Assembly (NCBI GenBank): GCA_012728835.1
Contig: JAAYEJ010000011.1
Span: 1 to 50,989 of the forward strand
Direction of reading: 5' to 3'
Source: Candidatus Brocadiaceae bacterium
Lineage (GTDB): Bacteria; Planctomycetota; Brocadiia; SM23-32
DNA: 50,989 nucleotides
Part shown: positions 16,514 to 25,216 of the stretch, piece by piece
Position numbering within the stretch: the first letter of the stretch is position 1
Layout of the letters: each line of letters begins with the position of its first letter
Notes under the pieces: generated by a model
What the model was told of the DNA's origin: nothing
Databases searched by the model: none
The model's input: only the letters and a program-made list of their open reading frames with translations
Position numbers and translations under genes: made by a program

Positions 16514-19500
16514 TCACATGCGGTCCCGGTAAGTTGCCGTCCTCGCGTAGTGCGCCTTCAGCCGCTCGATGGTCTCCCGCACCCGTTCCGCGTCGCCCTC
16601 GCCGTGCGCTTCCACGGCCTGCCGATAGAGGAGTTCGGCTTCCCGTTCCTTCTCCCGGATGGCCTCTTCCACATTCCCGGCATCCTTCTCCATCTGCGCG
16701 CTCAGGGGCGAATCGGCCATCGTCCTCAACCGCGTCAGAGCCTCCGCAGCGGCCAGATAATCCGCCGCATTGTATGCAAGCACGGCACGCGACAGCAACT
16801 TCTTCTGCTCCTCCTCGACCAGAACCTCGATGGCGGAGTCCAGGTCGGCCCGCTCGAACTCCGTCAGCCCGAACGGTCCCGCCTGCACCGCGCGCAAGCC
16901 CGCACTGGCGGTCTCGCGTCCCGTCAGGAGCGCCGCCATCGCGTCGCGGTAGCCGCTCCATGCCTCCTCGCGCTGCTTGGCAGCATCCAGCAGGGCCCGG
17001 CCCTCGACGGCGTACTGCTCCGCCTGCGCCGCTCGGGCCATCTGCCGTTCGCTGAGTTCCAGTGCGGACTCCGCCACCGCAGCCAGCACGTTGCGCCGGA
17101 CGGCGTCCGTCGCCGGCAGCTCTTCGCCGTCGGGCAGGCCCGACAGCAACTGCACCGCCCGGGCCACGTCGCAGGCGTCCAGGGCGGCGGCCGCGCCCGT
17201 CAGGGCCGCCTCGATGTCGCCGGCGCGCCGGATCTCCTCGACTGCGGAGGCGGACCGCTCGGCCACGCTGCGGTCGACCACGTCGGCCGCTTCGGACTCG
17301 ATCGTCTGCACGGCCCGGGCATACTCGCCGCGTTCCAGGGCGTTGTGCGCCCTGCGCAGGGCCAGCGCGAGCTGCCGCTCGGCCAGTTCCCTTCGCGTCG
17401 CTTCCGCCTGCGCCTCCTGGCCCGCCTGCGCCTGCCGAAGCAGCACTGCGGCCAACTCCCGCAGCCGCCGCGTGTCCTCGGCCAGACCCCGTTCGCGGCG
17501 CTCCTCGGCCTCGGCGGTCCGCAGCTTGAGGGCGTCCTTCTGCTGCCGGGCCCAGGCGGCGACGTCGCGGGACACCCCGGCCCCGGTCGCCAGCGCATCC
17601 AGGTGCGGTTCGGCCATCTCCGGACGGCCGGCCTCCAGGTAGGCCGGGGCCAGTTGGCCTGCGATCACCAGCCGCGCCCGCGCCATTTGCTGTCCGAGGT
17701 GACGCCGCAGGTCCGGCGATGCCTGCCCGGTCGCGGCCGACAGGTCGGTCCCCAGGAAGGCGACGACGTGCTCCAGCACGCGCATGCGCGCGGCGCCGGC
17801 CAGCGCCTCCTCCCGGACGGCGGTCAGGACGGCACCGGCACCTTCGAGGGCCGTGTCCAGGTCGCCGCCCGGCAGCGCCGCCCGACACGCATCGACGGCC
17901 GCCACCAGCCGCGCCGCCACGGCCTCCTGCCGGTCGGCCTCTCGGCGCGCGGCCTCCTGCCGCGCGGCAGCGTGGTTCCGCACGTCCGGGCCGACCATGT
18001 CGGCCCCGGCCGCCATGACCAGGTCGAGCGCCCAGCGCGCATGGTCCGGTTCCCCGGCCTCCAGATAGCGCTCGGCCACGGCGGGCAGCCCTGCGTAGCG
18101 CGTGGGCCGGAGCCACCGATCGATGCGGAACGCCTCCTGCGCCGCCTTGGTGACGGCGTCGCGGACGGCGATCTGCCGGGGCGCCAGTTGCACGCCCTCG
18201 GCGCGTGCCAGCGCGACCATCTCCCTGACCCTCAGGTCGGCCTCCAGGAGGTCCGTCTTCATGGCGTCGGTCGCGTCGTCGCAGAGGTCATTGAGCGCGC
18301 GCGTCACGGCCGCCAGATGCGCCTGGCGTCGGCGGGCGTCCTCCAGGGCCTGCGCCCGGAGCCGCACCTGATCGTCCAGGTCGCGCAACGTCGTGCGCGA
18401 ATCGGCGTCGACGGTCTGCAGAACGGCCAACGCCTCGGTCAGGTGCGCCCCGGCGGCGGCGTAGTCCTGAGCGGCGAACGCGCCGTCGTATGCCTCCAGA
18501 GCCTCGCGGACGGCCCGCCGCGCGGCCAGCAGGGCGTCGGCTTCACGTGCCATCCGCTCGGCATCCTCGGCCTCGTGCCGGAGGTGCGCACGCTCGGCGG
18601 CCTTGCGGACGGCCGCGGTCAGTTCCTTGTGCTCCTCCCGCTGGAGGGGGGTCAGCCACTCGGCATGCCCCTCCAGTTCCTCCAGGGAGTCCAAGGCGGC
18701 CGCGTGTTCGCCCTTCTGCGCCAGGGTCCGGGCATCCTGGAGGAGCCGGGTCGCGGCGGCCCGCCGGGCCTCGGCCTCCTCGCGCTCGATCCGGGCGACG
18801 GCGGCCAGCAGCCCGGCCACCTCGTCCAGGTCCGCCTGCACAAGACGGATCCGGCTGTCCCACACCTCCTCGAGCGCACGCCGCGCACCCTCGTAGTCCC
18901 GCGCCTCGTAGAGCATTCGCCCGGTCCGCAACCGGCCGTACAGCCGCTCGAGCGCCTCGCCGACCTCCTCGCGCGCACGCCGCAGGCGCCGGTTGCGCCG
19001 CCAGCCGAAGCTGACGCCGAGCCGGGCGGCCTTGTCCAGATGCGGTCGGGCCTCCACGTACATGCCGCGGTCATACGCCTCCAGGCCGGCGGCCAGCTCC
19101 CGCTCGGCAAGCGCGCGCACTTCGGCCGGGGACAGGCCGGGCTGCACGCCGGTGGCGTCTTCCACCGCGCGGCAGAGTTCGTCGCAGAGCGCTCGTTCCT
19201 CATCCGCCAGCCGCTCCCGAAGGGGCAGCAGGTCCGCCAGGAGGGCCGAAGCCTCCGAGTACACGTCCCCTCGGACGGCCGCCGAGGCCCGCTCGAGCAG
19301 ATCGGTCGCGCGCGCCCTCTCCGCCTGCTCCCGCAGCCGGTCGCGCTGCGCCAGGGCGGCGTCCAGCTCGGTCAGGAGCCGCTCCAGCTCGCGGGACCAC
19401 TGGCCCAGGCGAAGGCCCCGGTCCTTCACGGAGTGCAGGGCCTCCCGGGCCCCTTCCAGATCGCCCGCAGTCAGCAGGCGCTCTCCCCTGGAGATCGCCT

Positions 19501-20320
19501 CGCGCGCGTCCTCGATGGCCTGGACGACGCCTCTGCGCGCCCGCTCCAGGCTGCGCCGGCTCGCGCGGTCCAGCTTCGCGTCGAAGAGCGCGACCATGTC
19601 CAGCCGCGCACGGGCCTCGGCGTAGTCGCCGGCCTCGAACGCCCGCAGTCCCGCATCCAGGTGTTCGCGCGCGCGCAGGGCCCGTTCGGGCTCGCTCAGC
19701 GGGGGCAGCTCGAGCGTGGCCTCCTGGGCCAGGTGGCGCAGTTCGTCGTAGAACAGGCGATCCTGCGGCAGCAGTTCGCCCCTGCGCGGGTCCAGCCGGC
19801 TCACACACAGGGCGGCCCGGCCGTAGAGACGCTCCTCCCACAGGGCCACCGCCTCGGCGAGGAGTTCGGTCGCGGAGGGCTCCACGGCGTCGGCGGGTTC
19901 CGGCACCACGGCGGGGGCGGCCTCCCGGACGTCGGCGGGTTCCGGCACCAGGGGCGGGGCGGCCGCATCGGGGGGCGCCTCGGTGGGGGCCGCACCGGCG
20001 TCATCGGTGCGCGCCAGCGACTGCTGGTGCAGGGCGTTCCTCGCACGGCCCCACAGGACGGCGGTCTGGGTGGCCTGCTCCGGGGTCAGCAGCCGGGCGT
20101 TCGCCCTGAGGGCGTCCAGCAGCAGCAGCGCCTCGGAGTAGCGTCCGCCGTCGACGGCCTCGGCGGCGAGGGCAAGGGTCGGCTCCACCTCTTCGATGCT
20201 CAACACGCGCGCCGAGCCGGCGACCGGATCGACCAGTGCGCCCTTGCAGCCGACGATGGTGGCCAGGATGGCCACGACGAGGGCCAGAACCCGGACGGCG
20301 CGCCGCGCGCTCTGCTGCAT
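16514..20320 (-). CDS. Giant helical-repeat lipoprotein of the secretin locus
   Basis: 1268 residues. The signal peptide ends in a lipobox (ATIVGC, Cys25), so the mature protein is probably lipid-anchored in the envelope. A Pro/Ala/Glu-rich linker covers about 105-150. The remainder is almost wholly alpha-helical and contains at least ten TPR-like hairpin units with a core such as AFEAGDYAEARARLD, YDRGMYVEARPHLDKA, LYEARDYEGARRALEEV, AFAAQDYAAAGAHLTEA, YLEAGRPEMAEPHLDAL and AYNAADYLAAAEALTRL, spaced by long charged coiled-coil helices. I know of no named family for it. By position between the PilMNO-like genes and the secretin, a pilotin-like or periplasmic scaffold role is inferred. The ATG at 20320 has only a weak ribosome site (AGGTTGAACC). 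Confidence 0.8.
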   Translation of the reverse strand: MQQSARRAVRVLALVVAILATIVGCKGALVDPVAGSARVLSIEEVEPTLALAAEAVDGGRYSEALLLLDALRANARLLTPEQATQTAVLWGRARNALHQQSLARTDDAGAAPTEAPPDAAAPPLVPEPADVREAAPAVVPEPADAVEPSATELLAEAVALWEERLYGRAALCVSRLDPRRGELLPQDRLFYDELRHLAQEATLELPPLSEPERALRAREHLDAGLRAFEAGDYAEARARLDMVALFDAKLDRASRRSLERARRGVVQAIEDAREAISRGERLLTAGDLEGAREALHSVKDRGLRLGQWSRELERLLTELDAALAQRDRLREQAERARATDLLERASAAVRGDVYSEASALLADLLPLRERLADEERALCDELCRAVEDATGVQPGLSPAEVRALAERELAAGLEAYDRGMYVEARPHLDKAARLGVSFGWRRNRRLRRAREEVGEALERLYGRLRTGRMLYEARDYEGARRALEEVWDSRIRLVQADLDEVAGLLAAVARIEREEAEARRAAATRLLQDARTLAQKGEHAAALDSLEELEGHAEWLTPLQREEHKELTAAVRKAAERAHLRHEAEDAERMAREADALLAARRAVREALEAYDGAFAAQDYAAAGAHLTEALAVLQTVDADSRTTLRDLDDQVRLRAQALEDARRRQAHLAAVTRALNDLCDDATDAMKTDLLEADLRVREMVALARAEGVQLAPRQIAVRDAVTKAAQEAFRIDRWLRPTRYAGLPAVAERYLEAGEPDHARWALDLVMAAGADMVGPDVRNHAAARQEAARREADRQEAVAARLVAAVDACRAALPGGDLDTALEGAGAVLTAVREEALAGAARMRVLEHVVAFLGTDLSAATGQASPDLRRHLGQQMARARLVIAGQLAPAYLEAGRPEMAEPHLDALATGAGVSRDVAAWARQQKDALKLRTAEAEERRERGLAEDTRRLRELAAVLLRQAQAGQEAQAEATRRELAERQLALALRRAHNALERGEYARAVQTIESEAADVVDRSVAERSASAVEEIRRAGDIEAALTGAAAALDACDVARAVQLLSGLPDGEELPATDAVRRNVLAAVAESALELSERQMARAAQAEQYAVEGRALLDAAKQREEAWSGYRDAMAALLTGRETASAGLRAVQAGPFGLTEFERADLDSAIEVLVEEEQKKLLSRAVLAYNAADYLAAAEALTRLRTMADSPLSAQMEKDAGNVEEAIREKEREAELLYRQAVEAHGEGDAERVRETIERLKAHYARTATYRDRM

Positions 20321-20428
20321 GGTTCAACCTCGACGAAACGCCCTGAATGCGGCCACGCGCCGGCAGACGTTGCGCTCCCCCCCCCTGCACGGCGGCCTCT
20401 CTCGCGTGGGGAAGGTCGATGCGTGCGT

Positions 20429-21769
20429 CTACCGTCCGAACAGCCCTGTGCGCCCGCGGCCTCCGACCGAGCCCGCGCGGGAACGTGCGGCGGCCGCCGC
20501 CTCGTCCCACTTCTCCTGGCCGATCTTGGTCTCTCTGCGGAGCCGCTGGCGCACGAATCCCTCGGCGTCGGCATAGACCAGCCGGTCGGTGGTGATGCCG
20601 CCCTGAAGCAGCACGCCGCGATGGAAGTCGAGCAGCACATTGCCCGTCAGGTAGCTGGTCACGGATCCGTGGATCTGGGCCGTCTGGACACCGCCGATCT
20701 CCTCGCCGGGGGCGACGTTGAACGTCCCGATGGTCGCCTGCCCGGCGCCCGCACTCTGCAATACCTCACAGCGCACGCGCTCCCCGACCGAGCTGGCGAA
20801 GCGGAAGTCCACCAGGGGCTCGACCTCGGCCAGCACGGCGTCCGTGAACTCGCTGGCAGCCGGGTAGGTGTTCGCGCCCACCATGCGCACCTTGTAGCCG
20901 TAGCGCTGTCCGGGCGTCACGCCCGAGTCCTGCCAGTAGATGCCCGTGGGCACCTCTTCCTGCACGCCGGTCAGGGCGCCGGGGACCCCGGGCTGGGTGG
21001 GGACGGGATAGGGCAGCGCGCCCGGGGCGGCGCTGGAGACCTCCTCGGCCTCGACGCTCGCGACCTTCCGGAAGGCGCCGAGCGGGTCTTCCCAATCGCG
21101 CCGCCAGATCTCGTACTGGGCGACCGTCACGCCCTCCTGCTCGTTCAGAGGGTTCGGCACCACGTTCAGCACGACGGCACTGTCGCGCGTGCTGACGATC
21201 TCGAGGCTGCTGGGGGGGAAGGCGGTCTTGCCGGCCGAGGGGTCCACGACGACGGGGTAGACGTGCCGCGCGCCATCGCTGCTGCGCGCCTCGACGACCA
21301 CCTCGCCCGAGTCCGGCCCGCTGGAGAGGCGCACGCGCCGATAGTCGCCCTCCACCGGGTGCTCGAGAAGGCGGATCAGGCCGCCGCTGACCTTGATCTC
21401 CTCCACGTTCAGCGGTGCCCCGAACTCGAGGACGAACGTGCGGTTCGAGCTGATGGCCAGAGGCGGGTAGCGCACCGGCAGCGGCATGTAGAAGTTGTCG
21501 GTAGGCAACGGCTCCGGCTCGGCCACGTCCGTCAACTGCCGTCGCAGCGGGGCCACGTAGTCGCGCGTCTCGGTCTCGACGTGCCGCTCGCGGAGCGCCC
21601 GCTCCAGCCTGTCCAGTTCAGGCTGCACCGCCTGGGGATCGGCCAGACGCGATGCGGAGGTCACGCGCACCATGGCGAACAGCAGGCTCGCCAGCAGGGC
21701 CAGGGCGGCCACGCCGCAGATGATCTTGTCGAAGTACTTGAAGGCGAACCCGTGCTTGACTACCGGCAT
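20429..21769 (-). CDS. Single-pass periplasmic protein of the pil/secretin locus with possible fibronectin-like region
   Basis: 446 residues. One N-terminal transmembrane helix (about 17-36), then a periplasmic part. Residues about 95-190 are beta-rich (FVLEFGAPLNVEEIKVSGG...RRVRLSSG). Residues about 190-325 read like one or more fibronectin type III-like units (AQYEIWRRDW..., YWQDSGVTPGQRYGYKVRMVGANTYPAASEFTDAV). The C-terminal 120 residues end in a basic Ala/Arg/Gly-rich tail. No family is confidently recognised. It occupies the place of PilP in a pilMNOPQ operon, so a bridge between the inner-membrane complex and the secretin is inferred, not shown. The ATG at 21769 has GGAGG at 7 nt. Confidence 0.75.
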   Translation of the reverse strand: MPVVKHGFAFKYFDKIICGVAALALLASLLFAMVRVTSASRLADPQAVQPELDRLERALRERHVETETRDYVAPLRRQLTDVAEPEPLPTDNFYMPLPVRYPPLAISSNRTFVLEFGAPLNVEEIKVSGGLIRLLEHPVEGDYRRVRLSSGPDSGEVVVEARSSDGARHVYPVVVDPSAGKTAFPPSSLEIVSTRDSAVVLNVVPNPLNEQEGVTVAQYEIWRRDWEDPLGAFRKVASVEAEEVSSAAPGALPYPVPTQPGVPGALTGVQEEVPTGIYWQDSGVTPGQRYGYKVRMVGANTYPAASEFTDAVLAEVEPLVDFRFASSVGERVRCEVLQSAGAGQATIGTFNVAPGEEIGGVQTAQIHGSVTSYLTGNVLLDFHRGVLLQGGITTDRLVYADAEGFVRQRLRRETKIGQEKWDEAAAAARSRAGSVGGRGRTGLFGR

Positions 21770-21832
21770 TGTGGACCTCCAACCGCTGCAGAATGCACAT
21801 CGAGCGCCCGCGGCACGTCCGCGCTCGGCCGC

Positions 21833-22993
21833 CTACTGCCCGGCAGTCTCGGCGGACTCGGCGGACTCGGCTTCCTCGGTCTGCGCGACATAGTCCCTGA
21901 CGTATCCCTTCAGGACGACGTCCACAAGCAGCCGGCCCGCCTCGACCTCTTCCGGCGGCCGTCGTTCGCGTCGTACCGCCGTCGTCGACGCCGCCGCCGC
22001 CGCCGCGCGCTGCGGACGGCCGGACCTGGTGGAGGCGCCGGCGCCCGGGCCGCGTCGTCCTCTCTCCTCGATGAAGATCGGGCCGTCGTCCAGGGGAATG
22101 AACCCCCCCATGGCGTCGAAGGTACCCCCGACCGGCGCATAGGTGGCGGCTCCTCGTGCACCGGGCCCCGAACGGGAGCCGATCAGGGCCGAGACCGCGC
22201 TGCCCGTGAGCACTTCCCCGGTCGTGCCCTCCTGACGCTTGGCGCCCAGCGACACCTCCGAGCGACGCTTCATGGACACCGTGGTGACCGCCACGGGCAC
22301 CTCGCACTCCAGGAGCTTCCCGATGACCATCGGTAGGTTCCGGTATTCAATGGCGAACTCGAACTCGAAGGCGATCGGCTGGAACATGGTGGCGTCATCG
22401 GCCGACAGAAGCCGATCCGGCCGTCCGCCGAAGGTAAAGCTCTTCAAGGTCGGAATGACGTCGCTGTCGCGGTTGACCTTGATCATGGCCTGCAGCAGGT
22501 AACGCTGCACCCAGTAGCGTTTCGTCTCTGCCCGCCGGATGTCGGGCGTCGGGTAGTCGTCGCCCAACGTTGCGCTCACCACCACGGTCTGCGGCGCAAT
22601 GGGGAAGTTCGCCTGCACGTCCTCCTCGAGCCGCCTCATCTGATAGTCATAGACGTCCTTCCACTCGTGCGCCGCCACCGGTCGGATCTCACCGTTCCTG
22701 TCGGGTATGTGCTGCTCGAGCAGCTTGCCCTTCTCGGCGAGCAGCTCATTGGCCATCCTCAACTGTTCCTCATACTGCTTCTGGGCCTCGGCCACCGCCT
22801 GCACGTCCAGGGGACTGCGGATGTCGGACTTGGTGCTGAACGACTTGGCGCGCTGCACCTTGCTCTGAAAATCGGACGCTTCCCTGGCGCTCGTCTCCCG
22901 GGCGTCCCGGTACCACACCCCCAGGACGACGCCGCTGACCACCACGAGGAGGCCGAGCGCGATCCAGAACTTCATACGTCTGATCATGTCCAT
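21833..22993 (-). CDS. PilO/GspM-like inner-membrane protein
   Basis: 386 residues. A short cytoplasmic start, one transmembrane helix (about 9-28), a coiled-coil stretch (about 35-95) and a periplasmic domain with ferredoxin-like strand-helix content (YWVQRYLLQAMIKVN, FEFEFAIEYRNLPMVIGKLLECEVPVAVTTVSM). The last 100 residues are Ala/Arg-rich and low in complexity. This layout and the place directly after a PilM-PilN fusion fit the PilO/GspM role in the inner-membrane alignment complex. Sequence identity to known PilO is not obvious. Several in-frame ATGs compete; 22993 lies 10 nt after GGAGG, whereas 23002 is too close to it. Confidence 0.65.
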   Translation of the reverse strand: MDMIRRMKFWIALGLLVVVSGVVLGVWYRDARETSAREASDFQSKVQRAKSFSTKSDIRSPLDVQAVAEAQKQYEEQLRMANELLAEKGKLLEQHIPDRNGEIRPVAAHEWKDVYDYQMRRLEEDVQANFPIAPQTVVVSATLGDDYPTPDIRRAETKRYWVQRYLLQAMIKVNRDSDVIPTLKSFTFGGRPDRLLSADDATMFQPIAFEFEFAIEYRNLPMVIGKLLECEVPVAVTTVSMKRRSEVSLGAKRQEGTTGEVLTGSAVSALIGSRSGPGARGAATYAPVGGTFDAMGGFIPLDDGPIFIEERGRRGPGAGASTRSGRPQRAAAAAASTTAVRRERRPPEEVEAGRLLVDVVLKGYVRDYVAQTEEAESAESAETAGQ

Positions 22994-23050
22994 CGCTTCC
23001 ATGCCTCCCTGGGGTGCACCCGGACACCGGCAACGGCCGCCGGCAGCGAC

Positions 23051-25153
23051 TCACCTCCGGCGCCGTCGCGTCGTCGTCGTCTCAGCCGCAGCGTCTTCCT
23101 GAACGGCCTGGCCGGCCGGTCCCACGTTGACGATGGCATAGCCCTCGAACCCGGCAAACCGCTGCACGCCGTCCCCGGCCTCGTCCAGACGCGCCAGCGT
23201 CTCCTCGTCGCGGTAGATGTTGATGAGACTCCCAACCTGCACGACTTCCGTAAACGCCGGCTTGGCGTCATCGGGGAACTGCGCCTTGCGCAGGTTCTCG
23301 AAGACCTGCGTCTCGATGTAGCGCGGGTCAAGCTGCTTGCTCTCGCAGACGAACCGCAACACGAGGCGCGACTGCAGCGACGAGACGGGTTCCACCTGCG
23401 CTGCCGCTGCGGGCCCGCGCGGCCCGGCCGTCCCGCGTGACGACGCCGACGTCCGCGGTCCCTCCGGCCCCGACCGCCCGCGCGGGGCCATGCTCTCATA
23501 GCCCGCGTCGCGCGCCGCCTGTTCCTCAGCCATCTGTTGCGCGACCATCTGGCGGCCCCTTTCCTCTTCCAGCCGAGCCATCTCGGCAGCGAACGCGAGC
23601 TGCTCCTCATCCCCGACGAGCGCGCCCCTGACGCCTGTACTCCTGCCGCCGCCTGTGGACGCTCCGCCTGCAACCGCAACATACCGGCGGGTCGCCGTGC
23701 CCCAGTCGGCGATGGGGCTCAGGCCCCGCGCCAGCGTCATGGGCTCGACCCAACTGAACTGCTGGGCGACCAGGTAGACGTCCGGCGGCAGCATCTCGGC
23801 GAACGCCGGCAGCAGATGCAGGTAGAGATCCCGCGGGATCTCGGCCCTGGCCAGGGAATTGAGCTTGTTCTCCAGCGACTGCACGGCCTCGGCCTGGGCC
23901 CGGAACTGCTTCTCTATGTCCTCGGCCCTCTGGACGGCCTGGAAGTCCAGGCCCTGGTTGGCCCGTGCGACCTCCTGAGCATGCACCTGCTCGCCCACGG
24001 ACAGGATGACGGCGACGATCAAAACGGCCACGGCGGCGGCCAGCAGCCACGGCTTCTTGGCGGCGACGGCGCCGGCCATCGCCAGTTCCTCGGGGACCAT
24101 GTTGATGTGCAGGCGTGCGTCGCCCGCGCCCTGAACCAGCAGGCCGAGCGCGGGGCAGAACCCCGGCACGGCGGCGCGCACCGCGTCCCTCTCCAGCGAC
24201 GGGGCGAATCGGATGCGGCTCAGGTCCCGGATGGTCTTCACCTCGCACTGGAGGCTGGCGGCCAGCATGTCGGTCAGGCCGGGCAGCTCCATCGTGCCGC
24301 CCAGCGCCAGCACGCGGTCGAACTTCACGTCGCGGGCCAGGCTCTTGTAGTAGCCCAGGGACCTCTGCACCTCGTTGGCCAGGTCCTCGAAGACCGGCTG
24401 CAGGATGCGCAGCACGCGTGCCTTGTGCCCGCTGCGCGCCACGCGGCGCTTGACCGTCTCCGCCTCGGGCGTGCCGACGCCGAACTGGGACGTCAGCGCA
24501 CTGGTGAGATCGCCGCCGGCGACCAGGAGGGTTCGCACCCAGAACCGGGGCGGGTTCAGCACCAGCACGTCGGTCGTGGCCGACCCCACGTCGACCACGA
24601 CACACGGCTCGTCGGCCAGCCCCTCGTAGTGCAGCAGGTTATAGGCGGCCAACGGGGCGTTCTGCACCACGCGCAGATTCCCGCGCCACGGTTCCAGGAG
24701 GCCCATCAGTTCGGCCACACGCTCCCTCTTGAGCGCGAACAGGCCGACCTCGACCTCCTCGCCGATCTCGATCTGGTCCGGGTCCTTGACCGGTTGCCAG
24801 TCCCAGACGACGTCGCTGATGTCGAAGGGGATCTGCTGGCGCGCCTCGTAGCCGATGATCTCGTCCATGCGCTCGAGCACGGGCGGCAGGTTGATGAAAC
24901 GGCTGAAGACCTCGCCGCCGGAGACGCAGACACACAGATCGTCGCGCGGGCCGATCTCGTAACGGGTCCCGAAGGCAACGATGCCCGCCCTGTGCTTCTC
25001 GATCGGGGACGCGTCGTAGCCACAAGGGAGGTCGCCGTATGAGATGGTGTCCATCACGTCGACCGTGATGGCGCCCGACTTCTTGTCGTGGCTGGCACGG
25101 GCAACCTTCAGCGCCCAGTCGCCCAGGTCCAGACTCCATATGACTTTTGCCAT
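23051..25153 (-). CDS. Fused PilM-PilN-like protein
   Basis: 700 residues. Residues 1 to about 350 are PilM: an actin-like ATPase fold with the phosphate motifs WSLDLGDWALKVAR and VVVDVGSATTDVLVL, the YEARQQIPFDISDVVWDWQ segment and the adenosine motif VLALGGTMELPGL. INMVPEELA, which resembles the PilN N-terminal peptide that binds PilM, then leads into a transmembrane helix (about 370-390) and a coiled coil plus PilN-like periplasmic domain to the end. In most type IV pilus systems these are two genes. A low-complexity Gly/Arg/Ala insert lies at about 505-605, and the C-terminus is TTTTRRRRR. The ATG at 25153 follows AAGGAGG and GAGGG sites. A strong promoter is at 25188-25216. Confidence 0.85.
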   Translation of the reverse strand: MAKVIWSLDLGDWALKVARASHDKKSGAITVDVMDTISYGDLPCGYDASPIEKHRAGIVAFGTRYEIGPRDDLCVCVSGGEVFSRFINLPPVLERMDEIIGYEARQQIPFDISDVVWDWQPVKDPDQIEIGEEVEVGLFALKRERVAELMGLLEPWRGNLRVVQNAPLAAYNLLHYEGLADEPCVVVDVGSATTDVLVLNPPRFWVRTLLVAGGDLTSALTSQFGVGTPEAETVKRRVARSGHKARVLRILQPVFEDLANEVQRSLGYYKSLARDVKFDRVLALGGTMELPGLTDMLAASLQCEVKTIRDLSRIRFAPSLERDAVRAAVPGFCPALGLLVQGAGDARLHINMVPEELAMAGAVAAKKPWLLAAAVAVLIVAVILSVGEQVHAQEVARANQGLDFQAVQRAEDIEKQFRAQAEAVQSLENKLNSLARAEIPRDLYLHLLPAFAEMLPPDVYLVAQQFSWVEPMTLARGLSPIADWGTATRRYVAVAGGASTGGGRSTGVRGALVGDEEQLAFAAEMARLEEERGRQMVAQQMAEEQAARDAGYESMAPRGRSGPEGPRTSASSRGTAGPRGPAAAAQVEPVSSLQSRLVLRFVCESKQLDPRYIETQVFENLRKAQFPDDAKPAFTEVVQVGSLINIYRDEETLARLDEAGDGVQRFAGFEGYAIVNVGPAGQAVQEDAAAETTTTRRRRR

Positions 25154-25187
25154 CTAACCCTCGCCTCCTTGTGGCAATTGCGCGCGT

Positions 25188-25216
25188 ATCATAGCCAAAC
25201 GCCTATGGACTGTCAA
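25188..25216 (-). promoter_or_regulatory. Promoter of the pilMN-like operon
   Basis: On the minus strand, TTGACA (25216-25211), a 17-bp spacer and TATGAT (25193-25188), about 35 bp before the start. It overlaps the last codons of miaA, so the envelope operon is uncoupled from miaA. Confidence 0.7.

Noticed and set aside
16010-22336. A plus-strand open frame of over 2000 codons opposite the secretin, lipoprotein and neighbouring genes
   Set aside because: It lies antisense to several proteins with clear domains and signal peptides, has repetitive Arg/Pro/Gly-rich low-information sequence and no recognisable motif. Long antisense frames are expected in GC-rich DNA.
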